In this document: positions 35,842-45,555 of the stretch, piece by piece
Position numbering within the stretch: position 1 is the first letter of the stretch
Layout: each line of letters starts with the position of its first letter
DNA from: Methylophilaceae bacterium LSUCC0401
GTDB lineage: Bacteria; Pseudomonadota; Gammaproteobacteria; Burkholderiales; Methylophilaceae
NCBI GenBank assembly: GCA_024919035.1
Contig: CP103442.1
Span: 682,001 to 746,000 of the forward strand
Direction: 5' to 3'
DNA: 64,000 nt
Position numbers and translations under genes: made by a program
The notes under the pieces: model-generated
The model's database searches: none
Told to the model about the DNA's origin: nothing
What the model saw: only the letters and a program-made list of their open reading frames with translations

Positions 35842-36714
35842 ATGTCGGCAGGAAAAAAATTTAAACAAGCTCTAGCACAAGAAAAACCTCTGCAGGTTAT
35901 TGGCGCTATTAATGCTTATCATGCATTACTAGCCACCAAGTCTGGATTTAAAGCTTTATATTTATCGGGTGGCGGGGTGGCAGCTGGCTCATTAGGCATC
36001 CCTGATCTTGGAATATCTACATTAGAGGATGTATTAATTGATATTCGACGCATTACAGACGTTACCGACACCCCACTGCTTGTAGACATTGATACTGGCT
36101 TTGGGGGTGCGCTAAATATCGCGAGGACGATTCGATCTGTAACAAAAGCGGGTGCTGCTGCTGTTCATATCGAAGATCAAGTTCAATCGAAACGTTGTGG
36201 ACATCGCCCCAATAAAGCCATTGTTTCACAATCCGAAATGGTTGACCGGATTAAAGCTGCAGTAGATGCAAAAACTGATCCCAATTTTATTATTATGGCC
36301 CGGACTGATGCTCTCGCTGTTGAAGGTTTAAGTAGCGCAATTGATCGAGCCTGTGCTTGTGTTGAGGCGGGTGCAGACATGATTTTTCCAGAAGCAATGA
36401 CCGAGCTCTCCATGTATCAGCAATTTTCTGATGCGGTCAAAGTTCCGGTATTGGCTAATATTACTGAATTTGGGTCTACTCCCCTATTTACAAAAGATGA
36501 ACTCGCCAGCGCAAATGTGAGCTTAATTCTTTATCCACTAAGTGCCTTTCGAGCCATGAATAAAGCAGCCCTATCGGTCTATGAAGCAGTTCGTAAAGAT
36601 GGGACTCAAAAAAATGTGATCGAATTAATGCAAACAAGAAATGAACTCTATGATTTCTTAAACTACCATGATTATGAAAAAAAATTAGATGAGCTTTTTA
36701 AGCAAGACAAATAA
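35842..36714 (+). CDS. prpB: 2-methylisocitrate lyase
   Basis: It splits 2-methylisocitrate into pyruvate and succinate, the last step of the methylcitrate cycle. The active-site motif KRCGH is at residues 117-121 with Cys119 as catalytic base; DIDTGFGG binds metal. At 290 aa it matches E. coli PrpB (296). It is followed 18 bp later by prpC. Confidence 0.95.
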   Translation: MSAGKKFKQALAQEKPLQVIGAINAYHALLATKSGFKALYLSGGGVAAGSLGIPDLGISTLEDVLIDIRRITDVTDTPLLVDIDTGFGGALNIARTIRSVTKAGAAAVHIEDQVQSKRCGHRPNKAIVSQSEMVDRIKAAVDAKTDPNFIIMARTDALAVEGLSSAIDRACACVEAGADMIFPEAMTELSMYQQFSDAVKVPVLANITEFGSTPLFTKDELASANVSLILYPLSAFRAMNKAALSVYEAVRKDGTQKNVIELMQTRNELYDFLNYHDYEKKLDELFKQDK

Positions 36715-36732
36715 ATACGAGCAGGAGATTTT

Positions 36733-37884
36733 ATGAATACAACGACGACAACTGAAAAAAAAGTAAAAAAAGGCGTAGCTTTAGCAGGAGTTAATGCAGG
36801 AACGACCGCGGTTTGTACGGTTGGGCATACCGGAAATGATTTACATTATCGCGGATATGATATTTTGGATTTAGCCAAATATTCAAATTTTGAAGAAGTT
36901 GCTTACCTTTTAATTTATGGAGAACTTCCAACCCAAAGTCAACTGAGTGAGTATAAAAATAAACTTCGACAACTCCGAGATTTACCCGAGGCTGTTAAAT
37001 CTGTATTAGAACAAATCCCAAAAAATGCTCACCCTATGGACGTCCTTCGCACAGGCTGCTCTATGCTTGGAACAATTGAACATGAAGCTGAAGATCGTAA
37101 TATTGAGCAAACAAAAAATATTGCCGATCGACTCATTTCTTGTTTTGGCTCTATGCTCATCTATTGGTATCACTTTTCACATAATCATAAGAAAATTGAA
37201 TGCACGTCTGACATGGATTCAATTGCAGGTCATTTTTTGTATTTACTGCATGGAAAGCCTCCATCTGAGTTGCATGAAAAATCAATGAATACATCTTTGG
37301 TGCTCTATGCAGAGCATGAATTCAATGCGTCAACTTTTACATCACGGGTAATCTCTGGAACCTTATCCGATATCTATTCCGCTATCACTGGTGCGATTGG
37401 CGCTCTTCGGGGGCCAAAACATGGTGGAGCAAACGAAGCTGCCATGGAAATCATATCCCGATATCAAAATGCAGATGAGGCCGAAAAAGATATTCGTGAT
37501 CGTATGGCTCGTAAAGAAATTATTATTGGATTTGGTCATCCCGTTTACACCATTGGTGACCCGAGAAACGAAAGTATTAAATCAGTCTCAAAATCACTCT
37601 CAGAAGATCAAGGAAATAATACCTTATTTGAGATATCAGAAAGAATTGAATCTGTGATGTGGGAAGAAAAGAAAATGTTTCCAAACCTCGATTGGTACAG
37701 TGCCTCCAGTTATCATTTAATGGGAATCCCTACGGCAATGTTTACTCCAATTTTTGTCATTTCCAGAACCACTGGCTGGGCGGCTCATATTATTGAGCAA
37801 CGTATTGATAATAAAATTATTCGACCCAATGCTGAATACACAGGTCCAGAAAACAGATCCTACACCCCCATTAATCAAAGATAA
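36733..37884 (+). CDS. prpC: 2-methylcitrate synthase
   Basis: It condenses propionyl-CoA with oxaloacetate to 2-methylcitrate. The citrate-synthase triad is His230 ([10 protein letters not shown]), His269 ([18 protein letters not shown]) and Asp320 (NLDWYSA). The early segment [15 protein letters not shown] and the 383-aa length fit the PrpC branch. Some citrate-synthase activity is possible. It has an SD GCAGGAG and lies between prpB and prpD. Confidence 0.95.
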   Translation: MNTTTTTEKKVKKGVALAGVNAGTTAVCTVGHTGNDLHYRGYDILDLAKYSNFEEVAYLLIYGELPTQSQLSEYKNKLRQLRDLPEAVKSVLEQIPKNAHPMDVLRTGCSMLGTIEHEAEDRNIEQTKNIADRLISCFGSMLIYWYHFSHNHKKIECTSDMDSIAGHFLYLLHGKPPSELHEKSMNTSLVLYAEHEFNASTFTSRVISGTLSDIYSAITGAIGALRGPKHGGANEAAMEIISRYQNADEAEKDIRDRMARKEIIIGFGHPVYTIGDPRNESIKSVSKSLSEDQGNNTLFEISERIESVMWEEKKMFPNLDWYSASSYHLMGIPTAMFTPIFVISRTTGWAAHIIEQRIDNKIIRPNAEYTGPENRSYTPINQR

Positions 37885-37903
37885 AAGAAAGGTTTAGTAA
37901 CAC

Positions 37904-39364
37904 ATGTCATCTTACATCTCTAATGTTCGACCTGCGCCAGATCAAGTTATTGCTGACATTGCAAATTATGTAAACGATTACCAAATTCAAAGTTCTGAGG
38001 CTTTAGATACCGCTCGATATTGTTTAATGGATACATTGGGTTGTGGATTAGAAGCCTTAAGTTATCCCGCCTGTACAAAACTTTTAGGGCCTATTGTGCC
38101 AGGAACAAATGTTCCAAATGGAGCAAAAGTACCCGGAACAAACTACCAGCTTGACCCGATCAATGCTGCGTTTAACATTGGTGCCATGATCCGCTGGCTA
38201 GATTTTAATGACACATGGCTTGCTGCGGAATGGGGTCATCCGTCCGATAACCTAGGTGGTATATTGGCGGTTGCGGATTGGCTATCCCGAACGCGTATTG
38301 CCGAGGGAAAAACACCCTTATTAATGAAGGATGTTCTCATTGGTATGGTTAAAGCACATGAAATCCAAGGGGTCATTGCTTTAGAAAATAGTTTTAACCG
38401 CGTAGGTCTTGATCATGTAGTTTTAGTAAAGATAGCTTCGACTGCTGTGGTAGCTAAAATGCTTGGTGCTAGTTTTGAGCAAATTATTGATGCGGTATCG
38501 AATGCCTGGCTGGATGGTCAAAGTCTTCGCACTTATCGACATGCGCCTAATACAGGCTCAAGAAAATCTTGGGCCGCAGGTGATGCGACCAGCCGTGCAG
38601 TGCGGTTAGCATTGATGGTGATGAAAGGTGAAATGGGATATCCCTCGGCATTAACTGCAAAAACATGGGGCTTTTATGATGTTTTATTTAAAGGCAAACC
38701 CTTTGCAATCAACCAACCATATGGATCTTATGTGATGGAAAATGTGCTCTTTAAGATTTCATTTCCTGCAGAATTTCATGCACAGACCGCGGTCGAATGT
38801 GCGCTTCAACTTCATCCTAATCATGTTAACAATATAGATACGTTGGAAAAAATTAATCACATTGATCGAATTGAAATCACAACACATGAATCAGCGATAA
38901 GAATTATTGATAAAACCGGTCCTCTCAATAACCCTGCCGATCGAGATCATTGTATTCAGTACATGACCACCGTTGGACTGCTTAAGGGAAATCTGACCGC
39001 TCTAGACTATGAGGATGCGGTAGCTCAAGATCCTCGGATTGATGCATTAAGAGCAAAAATGCAATGTATTGAAAATAAACAATTTACTCAAGATTATCTA
39101 GATCCGAGCAAACGCTCAATTGCTAATGCTCTACAGATATTTTACCAAGATGGTACTCATTCAGAAAAAATAACGGTTGAATACCCGATTGGTCATCGCC
39201 GCAGACGCACGGAAGGTATTCCTGAATTGATTAAAAAATTCTCTAAAAATCTAAATCGAGAATTTGATCCAGAGCATGCAGCGAAAATATTAAATTTAAA
39301 TCTCAATTATGAAAAACTTGCTGCAACTCCAGTTCATGAATATGTGAACCTATTTGTTAAGTAA
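37904..39364 (+). CDS. prpD: 2-methylcitrate dehydratase
   Basis: A MmgE/PrpD-family enzyme that dehydrates 2-methylcitrate to 2-methyl-cis-aconitate without an Fe-S cluster. Visible are [39 protein letters not shown] and [13 protein letters not shown]. At 486 aa it matches E. coli PrpD (483). No acnD/prpF pair is present, so rehydration to 2-methylisocitrate must use an aconitase encoded elsewhere. The last 8 bp overlap the convergent small gene. Confidence 0.95.
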   Translation: MSSYISNVRPAPDQVIADIANYVNDYQIQSSEALDTARYCLMDTLGCGLEALSYPACTKLLGPIVPGTNVPNGAKVPGTNYQLDPINAAFNIGAMIRWLDFNDTWLAAEWGHPSDNLGGILAVADWLSRTRIAEGKTPLLMKDVLIGMVKAHEIQGVIALENSFNRVGLDHVVLVKIASTAVVAKMLGASFEQIIDAVSNAWLDGQSLRTYRHAPNTGSRKSWAAGDATSRAVRLALMVMKGEMGYPSALTAKTWGFYDVLFKGKPFAINQPYGSYVMENVLFKISFPAEFHAQTAVECALQLHPNHVNNIDTLEKINHIDRIEITTHESAIRIIDKTGPLNNPADRDHCIQYMTTVGLLKGNLTALDYEDAVAQDPRIDALRAKMQCIENKQFTQDYLDPSKRSIANALQIFYQDGTHSEKITVEYPIGHRRRRTEGIPELIKKFSKNLNREFDPEHAAKILNLNLNYEKLAATPVHEYVNLFVK

Positions 39365-39593
39365 GTTCTGATTGAATAGCTTTTAGTTCCTGATTGGGAT
39401 CATCAAAGTCTAAGAAGTCATGATCTGTTTGTGCGTACCAATACCTGCTGTTGGATTCATCGCCCTCTATTTTATGTAATACCGCATGAATCCAATTTGA
39501 GTGATTCGTGTTTATTTCTTGGACAATTTGATGAGACTGATCCCACTGTCCATCAAGGGCAAACTGAACTGCTTTTAATAAAGTTTCAGTCAT
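39357..39593 (-). CDS. Conserved hypothetical small protein, 78 aa
   Basis: A small acidic protein of helical appearance, containing [15 protein letters not shown] and [12 protein letters not shown], both of which I recall from short proteins conserved in proteobacteria without known function. The ATG at 39593 overlaps the previous stop (ATGA), so it is the third gene of a cutA mini-operon. Its end overlaps prpD by 8 bp on the opposite strand. Confidence 0.68.
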   Translation of the reverse strand: MTETLLKAVQFALDGQWDQSHQIVQEINTNHSNWIHAVLHKIEGDESNSRYWYAQTDHDFLDFDDPNQELKAIQSELT

Positions 39594-39754
39594 TGGCTGG
39601 TTTCTTTTTCTAAGCGGTATTTACAATTACTCTTGTGCTTTTCTAAGAGTCCATTAATTTCAAGTGTTGAAACTTTGCAATATGAACACTGATAATTATT
39701 TACTCCTTCTTCAATTCGTTCTTGGGGGTAATCAATAAAATATTTTATGGTCAC
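39590..39754 (-). CDS. Small zinc-finger-like protein, 54 aa
   Basis: It has a compact putative metal site, CSYCKVSTLEINGLLEKHKS followed by NC: Cys-x2-Cys, then His and Cys. An ATG exists at 39778, but a perfect AGGAGG lies seven bases before the GTG at 39754, and that GTG overlaps the cutA stop (GTGA). GTG is therefore the likely start. The family is not recognised. It is co-translated with cutA and the 78-aa gene. Confidence 0.65.
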   Translation of the reverse strand: MTIKYFIDYPQERIEEGVNNYQCSYCKVSTLEINGLLEKHKSNCKYRLEKETSQ

Positions 39755-40068
39755 TTTTTTGCCTCCTGTTTTAGCCAATTCATATAATTGTCGGACCCTT
39801 TAACATCCTGAATCAACAGCTCAGGAACTGCATAGGGATGATGCTCAATAAAGAAGTTTTTTATGCTTCTAATATTATTTTTCGTCGTCTTGATTAGCAA
39901 TATACTTTCTTTATCTGTCACGATTTTTCCCTGCCACCAATACGCCGACTCAACATTATGAAGAATATTCACACAAGCGGCTAACTTTTTCGACAATAGT
40001 CTATTTACAAATGTCTTCACTTTTGTTTTTGGTAAGGTGGTTATAATAATTTTTGCGCAATTAAACAC
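39751..40068 (-). CDS. cutA: Divalent-cation tolerance protein CutA
   Basis: A 105-residue CutA1 trimer subunit. It shows the family blocks LLSKKLAACVNILHNVESAY, WWQGKIV, ESILLIKTT and HPYAVPELLIQDV. The role in metal tolerance is still debated. It is the first gene of a three-gene overlapping operon on the minus strand, divergent from the DUF6356-peroxiredoxin pair 47 bp away. Confidence 0.92.
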   Translation of the reverse strand: MFNCAKIIITTLPKTKVKTFVNRLLSKKLAACVNILHNVESAYWWQGKIVTDKESILLIKTTKNNIRSIKNFFIEHHPYAVPELLIQDVKGSDNYMNWLKQEAKK

Positions 40069-40115
40069 TATAATACCTATTCAAAGTTGACTGATTACAT
40101 TATAGTTTTAATCAT

Positions 40116-40319
40116 ATGTTATTTAAAAAACATTTAACAGAAGCAAATAAGACCTATTGGAATCATTTTATCTTTGCTTTTAAGGCTGGGTTTTTATTGC
40201 TCTACGCTGGAATAACTTCTATTATTCACGCCTTTATTCCATCGCTGTTTCCATTTGTCAGTCAAAAGATTGTGCAAAAATTAACAGCAGACTCTCAACA
40301 ACATAGAAATTTAAAATGA
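40116..40319 (+). CDS. DUF6356-like small membrane protein
   Basis: A 67-residue protein with one or two hydrophobic segments. The pattern HLTEANKTYWNHFIFAFKAG followed by IIHAFIPSLFPF fits the small DUF6356 family. Function unknown. Its stop overlaps the peroxiredoxin start (ATGA), so the two are translated together. Confidence 0.72.
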   Translation: MLFKKHLTEANKTYWNHFIFAFKAGFLLLYAGITSIIHAFIPSLFPFVSQKIVQKLTADSQQHRNLK

Positions 40320-41137
40320 AATTTTTTTTAGTAATCCTTGTATTTTTTTGCATGCCTTTATCTGCGCTTCAAATTGGAGACACTGCACCCAACTTTAACG
40401 CATCAACGACTCAAGGCAAATTAAACTTTTATAATTGGTCTCAAAACCATTGGGTGGTGCTCTTTTCACACCCAGGAGACTTTACCCCCGTATGTACCAC
40501 AGAATTGGGGCAAGTTGCTTACCTGCAACCTGATTTTGAATCTCGAAATGTAAAACTATTAGGCCTAAGTGTGGACTCTCTCGAGGATCACAAAGAATGG
40601 ATTCCTCATGTCAATTCTTATAAAGATCAAATTAAACAAGAGTTATCACTTGAAAACTCATTAAATAAAATCACAGCATTATTTGATGATCGTCCTGATG
40701 TAAATTATCCGATTATTGCCGACACCTCCATGGATATCGCAAAGCTCTTCGACATGATTCATCCTAATGCGAATCCGAATGAAAGTGCGTTTGGAATCAA
40801 ACATAAAGCTACCATCCGATCTGTATTTATAATTGATGCCGAAAAGAAAATACAAACCATCTTAACTTACCCGATGCACGTAGGACGTAATTTTGATGAA
40901 ATTATCAGGACTATTGACGCCCTTCAAGTTGCTGCAAAATACAAAGTGTCAACTCCAGCAAATTGGCAGCCGGGTGATGACGTGATTGTTCCAACCTACA
41001 TTTCTAATGACATGATCAAGGAGCATTATGGCACTAATAACTTTACTCAATATCAAGACTATTTAAGGATGATCGAGCATCCTGGTTTCTTCAAAGGCAA
41101 TAAAAACAGAAACAAGAGCCGAATTAATAATAAATAA
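40316..41137 (+). CDS. Exported 1-Cys (Prx6-type) peroxiredoxin
   Basis: It would reduce peroxides in the periplasm. The peroxidatic Cys is Cys60 in SHPGDFTPVCTTELG, and the Prx6-type C-terminal domain (TPANWQPGDDVIVPTYI) is present. Cytosolic Prx6 proteins of about 210-220 aa start near GDTAPNF. Here that point is preceded by a signal peptide (residues 1-17, ending PLSA), and about 20 extra residues lie before NYPIIADTSMD, with a basic tail at the C-terminus. The total is 273 aa. It is co-translated with a small membrane protein, DUF6356. Confidence 0.85.
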   Translation: MKFFLVILVFFCMPLSALQIGDTAPNFNASTTQGKLNFYNWSQNHWVVLFSHPGDFTPVCTTELGQVAYLQPDFESRNVKLLGLSVDSLEDHKEWIPHVNSYKDQIKQELSLENSLNKITALFDDRPDVNYPIIADTSMDIAKLFDMIHPNANPNESAFGIKHKATIRSVFIIDAEKKIQTILTYPMHVGRNFDEIIRTIDALQVAAKYKVSTPANWQPGDDVIVPTYISNDMIKEHYGTNNFTQYQDYLRMIEHPGFFKGNKNRNKSRINNK

Positions 41138-41141
41138 ATGT

Positions 41142-41960
41142 TTACTGAAGATCCATAATGGTTAGTGTCCCGGCCTTCATATCAGGAATTAGAAGCTGAC
41201 CCTTGTTGTTTGACAAAGCAATGTCTGCAGCCGCTTCATAACCCTCTTGAATCACGCTTACTTTACCTTGTACCACTGTATAAATTTTGCCTTCGAGCCA
41301 ACTACTTAAATAAATTGTTTTGCCTATCTTGGCAATGCCGTCACCTCCATTAAATCCCTCAGCAATTTTTTTAACCTTGTTAGTTTTGAGATTGGCTTTA
41401 AAAAACTCCCCGCCCCAATCTAAAATAAAAAGTTTATCGCCTTCAATCAAAAGACCATTGGGTGCTTTAACCACATCTCTCTGATCCTCAAGCACCAAGC
41501 TAACCTCGCCTGTTGGTTTAATTTTAAATATAAAGCCCGTTGATTTAAAATCACCAGAATCGGACACATAAAGATTGCCTTGGTCATCAACATCGATGTC
41601 ATTTAAGAACACTGGACTCTTTGGAAAACTCATCGTTCCGGCAAAAACTCCATATGCTCCATCATTGATATTTACTTCAATCACCACATCACGATCCGTT
41701 ACATATAATTTATCTTTAAACAAAACCAGGCCTTTTGGATCATAGAGGCCTTCGGCTAAGGCTGAACGGTTTCCTTGCGGATCAATTTTTGTAATCTTTC
41801 CATCGCCATCGATATCGCGTTGGCCAATTTCAGTCATGTATATATTTCCTTGTAAATCTTGGACTACTGATTCTGGCATTAAAAAACCATCCATAACCGT
41901 CTGTGCAACAACAGATATCGGTAAACAGAGCAAGGTAAAGAGTAAACTTCGAATCATCAT
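41142..41960 (-). CDS. Exported SMP-30/NHL-type beta-propeller protein
   Basis: A signal peptide (residues 1-19, ending VVAQ) precedes a six-bladed propeller-like repeat pattern, with blades such as VQDLQGNIYMTEIGQRDI, VDDQGNLYVSDSGDF and KLFILDWGGEFF. Aspartate-rich loops (DIDGDGKI) may bind calcium. It resembles gluconolactonase/SMP-30-like or sugar-lactone-binding proteins, but no lactonase site is certain. It follows the PQQ-type sugar dehydrogenase gene by 17 bp, so a periplasmic sugar-oxidation pair (dehydrogenase plus lactonase) is possible. Confidence 0.75.
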   Translation of the reverse strand: MMIRSLLFTLLCLPISVVAQTVMDGFLMPESVVQDLQGNIYMTEIGQRDIDGDGKITKIDPQGNRSALAEGLYDPKGLVLFKDKLYVTDRDVVIEVNINDGAYGVFAGTMSFPKSPVFLNDIDVDDQGNLYVSDSGDFKSTGFIFKIKPTGEVSLVLEDQRDVVKAPNGLLIEGDKLFILDWGGEFFKANLKTNKVKKIAEGFNGGDGIAKIGKTIYLSSWLEGKIYTVVQGKVSVIQEGYEAAADIALSNNKGQLLIPDMKAGTLTIMDLQ

Positions 41961-41977
41961 TGGTATCCTTAAATTAA

Positions 41978-43117
41978 TTAACGAGTTAGTTTCCAGATGG
42001 CAGATTTTCTGGCATCACTGATGAGGTAAATATTACCATCTTTATCAATGTCAAAATCTCTAATTCGTCCTATTTTATTTTTAAAAATAATCTCCTCACC
42101 TACAATGACATCATTTTCATAATCAATACGAATCAAAGCTTCTCCGTTTAATGAGCAAACAATTAAATCACCCTGCCATTCAGGAAAAACTTTTCCCTCA
42201 TAAAAGTGAATGCTACTCACTGCGATGGATGGAACCCAGCTTAACTCAGGTAAATTAAATTTTGAATCAAAGGCTGATTTACCTATATTTATTCCTGAGT
42301 ATTCCCTGCCGCCCCAGGCAATATGTTTCCAACCAAAGTTGGAACCTGGCCTTGCAATCGCAATATGGTCTCCGCCTCTGGGCCCATGGCTTGAAAATAA
42401 AATTTCTTTATTGGGCATTAGAGCTATGCCTTGGGGATTCCTCACTCCGATCGCGTAAATTTCAGGTAGCCACTCCGGATGGGTTGTGAAATGTGGGTTA
42501 TCTTTTGGAATTTGTCCATCAGTTTGAATACGAATAATGCTTCCGGGATGTGTCCGAGGGTCTTGTGCGATCATCTCACCCCCACGCTCACCAAATCCGG
42601 CATAAAGCTCATTTCCTTTTATAACAATTCGTGAGCCAAAGTGCCTATTTTCTTTCATCCTTGGCGTTGCAATCAAAAGATTTTGAAAATAAATAATTTC
42701 ATTATTAACTAATTTACCCCTAGCAATAGCAGCACTAGAATATTCACTATCAAAATCATAACTGTAGGTAAAATAAAAATAATTATCATCAGTATTATAA
42801 TAAACATCGAGCAAACCACCCTGTTGTCCACCGGAATAATATTCAATATGTGGAATATTGTGTTCAATTTTTTTCTTTGAAAAATTAACTAAGTTGAAAA
42901 GAAATAAACCTCCACCTTTTTCAGTCACAATCAATTCATCATTATTTACAAAACTCAAAGCCCAAGGAAAATCAAAATTAATATCTAATTTTTCAAGCTT
43001 AAAATTAGCATTAAGTTTTTTGTAATTATTGAAGTTACTAATTCTTGGCTCTGAACTACTATCGCCAAAAAGAAAAGAAAAGAAAAGAAAAAAAATAAAA
43101 TATTTAATAAAAATCAT
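41978..43117 (-). CDS. Periplasmic PQQ-dependent aldose sugar dehydrogenase-like protein
   Basis: Related to soluble glucose dehydrogenase and E. coli YliI: a calcium/PQQ beta-propeller that oxidises aldoses to lactones in the periplasm. A signal peptide covers about residues 1-22. Diagnostic segments are ELYAGFGERGGEMIAQDP, AIGVRNPQGIAL, SSHGPRGGDHIAIARPGSNF and GWKHIAWGGREYSG. At 379 aa it has the usual length. It is upstream of the SMP-30-like gene in the same operon. PQQ synthesis genes are not in the window. Confidence 0.88.
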   Translation of the reverse strand: MIFIKYFIFFLFFSFLFGDSSSEPRISNFNNYKKLNANFKLEKLDINFDFPWALSFVNNDELIVTEKGGGLFLFNLVNFSKKKIEHNIPHIEYYSGGQQGGLLDVYYNTDDNYFYFTYSYDFDSEYSSAAIARGKLVNNEIIYFQNLLIATPRMKENRHFGSRIVIKGNELYAGFGERGGEMIAQDPRTHPGSIIRIQTDGQIPKDNPHFTTHPEWLPEIYAIGVRNPQGIALMPNKEILFSSHGPRGGDHIAIARPGSNFGWKHIAWGGREYSGINIGKSAFDSKFNLPELSWVPSIAVSSIHFYEGKVFPEWQGDLIVCSLNGEALIRIDYENDVIVGEEIIFKNKIGRIRDFDIDKDGNIYLISDARKSAIWKLTR

Positions 43118-43416
43118 AAAAATTAATCATACCATGAGTGATAAAGCAAGTTTATATGGAATAAATAATTTGGTGAGATTATTGTAAATAATAAAATAAA
43201 GATTTTAAAAATAAAGTTTTAAAATTTAATAAATTGACAATGCAATAAAAGTAAATTTTTTCTAGTTTTGAATATATATGTGTACAAGATCATATTTAAT
43301 ATATAAAACCAAACTAAAACTTTTATAATTAATATGAGCTATTTTTTTATTTACTTTAAACAGTAACTCTCAAATTTTATCTGATATTATGAACATTTAG
43401 TAAGCAGACATAAAAG
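43118..43416. other. AT-rich intergenic region before the glycan module
   Basis: About 300 bp with no gene. It is extremely AT-rich, with many TA and A/T runs, and separates the sugar dehydrogenase gene from the divergent glycan operon, so it must hold both promoters. I found no repeat, hairpin or attachment site that stands out. Confidence 0.4.
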
Positions 43417-45555
43417 ATGTTCCGAACAAAAAAAAATAAAATTATAAAAAAATATTTCAAAGGAAATAATATTTTATCCAGTATTTTAATTTCTTTTTTT
43501 TGCTTTTCCTTATTTACTATTTTAATCAAAATGCCATATGTTGGTGACGATGCTTACAATAGCCAAATTGCAGGAAAAATCATTGCGGAAAATACAAACC
43601 TTATTGAAATGATCCTTAGGGAGTCAGTTGGTTGGTTAAATACAGGTAGCATGAGATTCTCTTTTTATTTTTATATTTATCCTCTCTTTTATTTTATTAA
43701 AAATATTGAAATTATTAAAATACTATCTATATTTACAATTTTTTTTTCAATATTAAGTTTTTTTAAATTTATAAAAATAGCATCAAAAGATTATTATTTT
43801 GCTCTTTCAGCAAGCTTAAGTATTTTTCTACTAATTCAATTAAGAAATTCACATGATCCTGTTCTTGGATTTCCATCATTTATGATTCCTCTAATATGTT
43901 GTTTTGGATTTCTTTCATTATATCTCTATATTTTATCCCTAGAAAATAAAAAAATTTCATATTCTATTATTTCGTCTTTGTTATTTTTTCTTATCTTAAT
44001 AATGTACGAAATATCAATTATATTCATACCAATTTTTCTAGTTTACTTCATAACAAATTGGAAATTTAAAAATAAAATTTACTTGTACTATTCATTACCA
44101 ATATTGATTGCAATTGCAATTTATTTAATTATTTTATTTTTTCTTAAATTTTTTTATATACCAGTATATTCCAAAACAATTCTATACTCAGGTTTGGAGA
44201 TACATACTAATTTTTACAATATCTTTAAAGCATTAAAAATTCAGTTATTTTCAACATTTCCATTAAGCTATATTCTTGGATCTATATTAGAAAAAAAAAT
44301 TTTTTTAAGAAGTATTTATCAAGACATGAGTTTCCTGGCGCCTCACAATATTGTAATAAGTATTTTGCTGGCTTTTTCAATTTGTCTTTCAGTGTATAAG
44401 ACATCTTCAAGAAAAATATCAAAAAATCTTGTTTTAACTTCAATATTTTTAATATTTATCCCTGCTATTCTAATATCAATATCCGGACATCAAGAACATA
44501 TAATATCAGATGGATATGGCCAATCTTATCTCCCTGTATATATTCAGTATTTTGGATTCTCAATACTTATTGTATATTTAATTACTAAATTAAAATCAAA
44601 AATTAAAAGTAAAATATTATTACCAATTCTTTTTATACTAATTACTATTATTTCATTGCTCACACAACTTTCAAATTTGATAGCAACAAAGAATTTATAC
44701 TATTTAAAGGAATCCTATGAATTGAATAAACAATTATATAAACATGATGAATTACTTAGAAGTATTGAAGATGATTTTAAATTAGTAAAAGAATATAAAT
44801 ATCCTCATGATTATAAATGGAACCACTATATGATGCTTAATAAATTTCATGAAATTTGTAGTTTTGATATTGAATCACCATTTATGCCTATGAATAAATG
44901 TGTAGATACAAAAAAAAATATTTCAAAGCCAGAAAATTTATGGGCAGTTGCTTATTCAATTGATATTGATAAGAAAAAAAATGGAGCTATTTTTCTTGCT
45001 AAAATAGATCAAGTCATATTTGATAATATTGATTATCCAATAGCAATGATAACAAAAAATTTAAAAGTTTATAATCAAAGAACTGATAGTGTGGAAATTC
45101 ATACAAATAAAGAAATTGATTTTATGAAAATCATAAAAAATGAAACACTTTATAGAAATTTTGATGATTTTAAAATTGATGATCATTTAGCAGGCATAAG
45201 TTGGTTAATATTAGGAAACTCAAATCGCATCGAAGGGGGTTGGAATAATTATTTTAGTTGGATTTCTGGTGATACCGAAATAGTGATTTACAATAAATAT
45301 AATATCAAAAAAGAATTAAAAATTGAGTTTAACGTATTCAGTCCTTCTGATGAGAAAAAAGATATTGAAGTGGTTTGGGATGGAAAAATTCTTATTACAA
45401 AAGAATTTGACTCTCTGGAAAATGTTAAATTTAATTTCATAGCTAAGCCAGGTAAAAATTTAATAAAAATAAATACCAATAGCAAGCCATTTGATAATGG
45501 TGATCCTAGAAAAATAATTTATGGTTTAAGCAATCTTGTAGTTATGGATAACTAA
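43417..45555 (+). CDS. Large polytopic membrane protein, GT-C glycosyltransferase-like
   Basis: Roughly residues 20-430 are a series of about ten to twelve membrane helices, followed by a soluble, probably periplasmic domain (about 440-712). Just after the first helix comes PYVGDDAYNSQ, an acidic pair (Asp44, Asp45) placed like the catalytic motif of GT-C enzymes that use lipid-linked sugars. This suggests a transferase or polymerase for a surface glycan. The coding sequence is much richer in A+T than the flanking genes, with Ile, Lys and Asn dominating. Its stop shares one base with the epimerase start. No named family is certain. Confidence 0.65.
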   Translation: MFRTKKNKIIKKYFKGNNILSSILISFFCFSLFTILIKMPYVGDDAYNSQIAGKIIAENTNLIEMILRESVGWLNTGSMRFSFYFYIYPLFYFIKNIEIIKILSIFTIFFSILSFFKFIKIASKDYYFALSASLSIFLLIQLRNSHDPVLGFPSFMIPLICCFGFLSLYLYILSLENKKISYSIISSLLFFLILIMYEISIIFIPIFLVYFITNWKFKNKIYLYYSLPILIAIAIYLIILFFLKFFYIPVYSKTILYSGLEIHTNFYNIFKALKIQLFSTFPLSYILGSILEKKIFLRSIYQDMSFLAPHNIVISILLAFSICLSVYKTSSRKISKNLVLTSIFLIFIPAILISISGHQEHIISDGYGQSYLPVYIQYFGFSILIVYLITKLKSKIKSKILLPILFILITIISLLTQLSNLIATKNLYYLKESYELNKQLYKHDELLRSIEDDFKLVKEYKYPHDYKWNHYMMLNKFHEICSFDIESPFMPMNKCVDTKKNISKPENLWAVAYSIDIDKKKNGAIFLAKIDQVIFDNIDYPIAMITKNLKVYNQRTDSVEIHTNKEIDFMKIIKNETLYRNFDDFKIDDHLAGISWLILGNSNRIEGGWNNYFSWISGDTEIVIYNKYNIKKELKIEFNVFSPSDEKKDIEVVWDGKILITKEFDSLENVKFNFIAKPGKNLIKINTNSKPFDNGDPRKIIYGLSNLVVMDN

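Noticed and set aside
43172-43180. GGTGAGATT matches part of tRNA-Ser, so the AT-rich glycan module might be a tRNA-Ser island.
   Set aside because: Only 9 bp match, and they are internal to the T-arm, not the 3' terminal bases with CCA. A match this short in AT-rich DNA is expected by chance.
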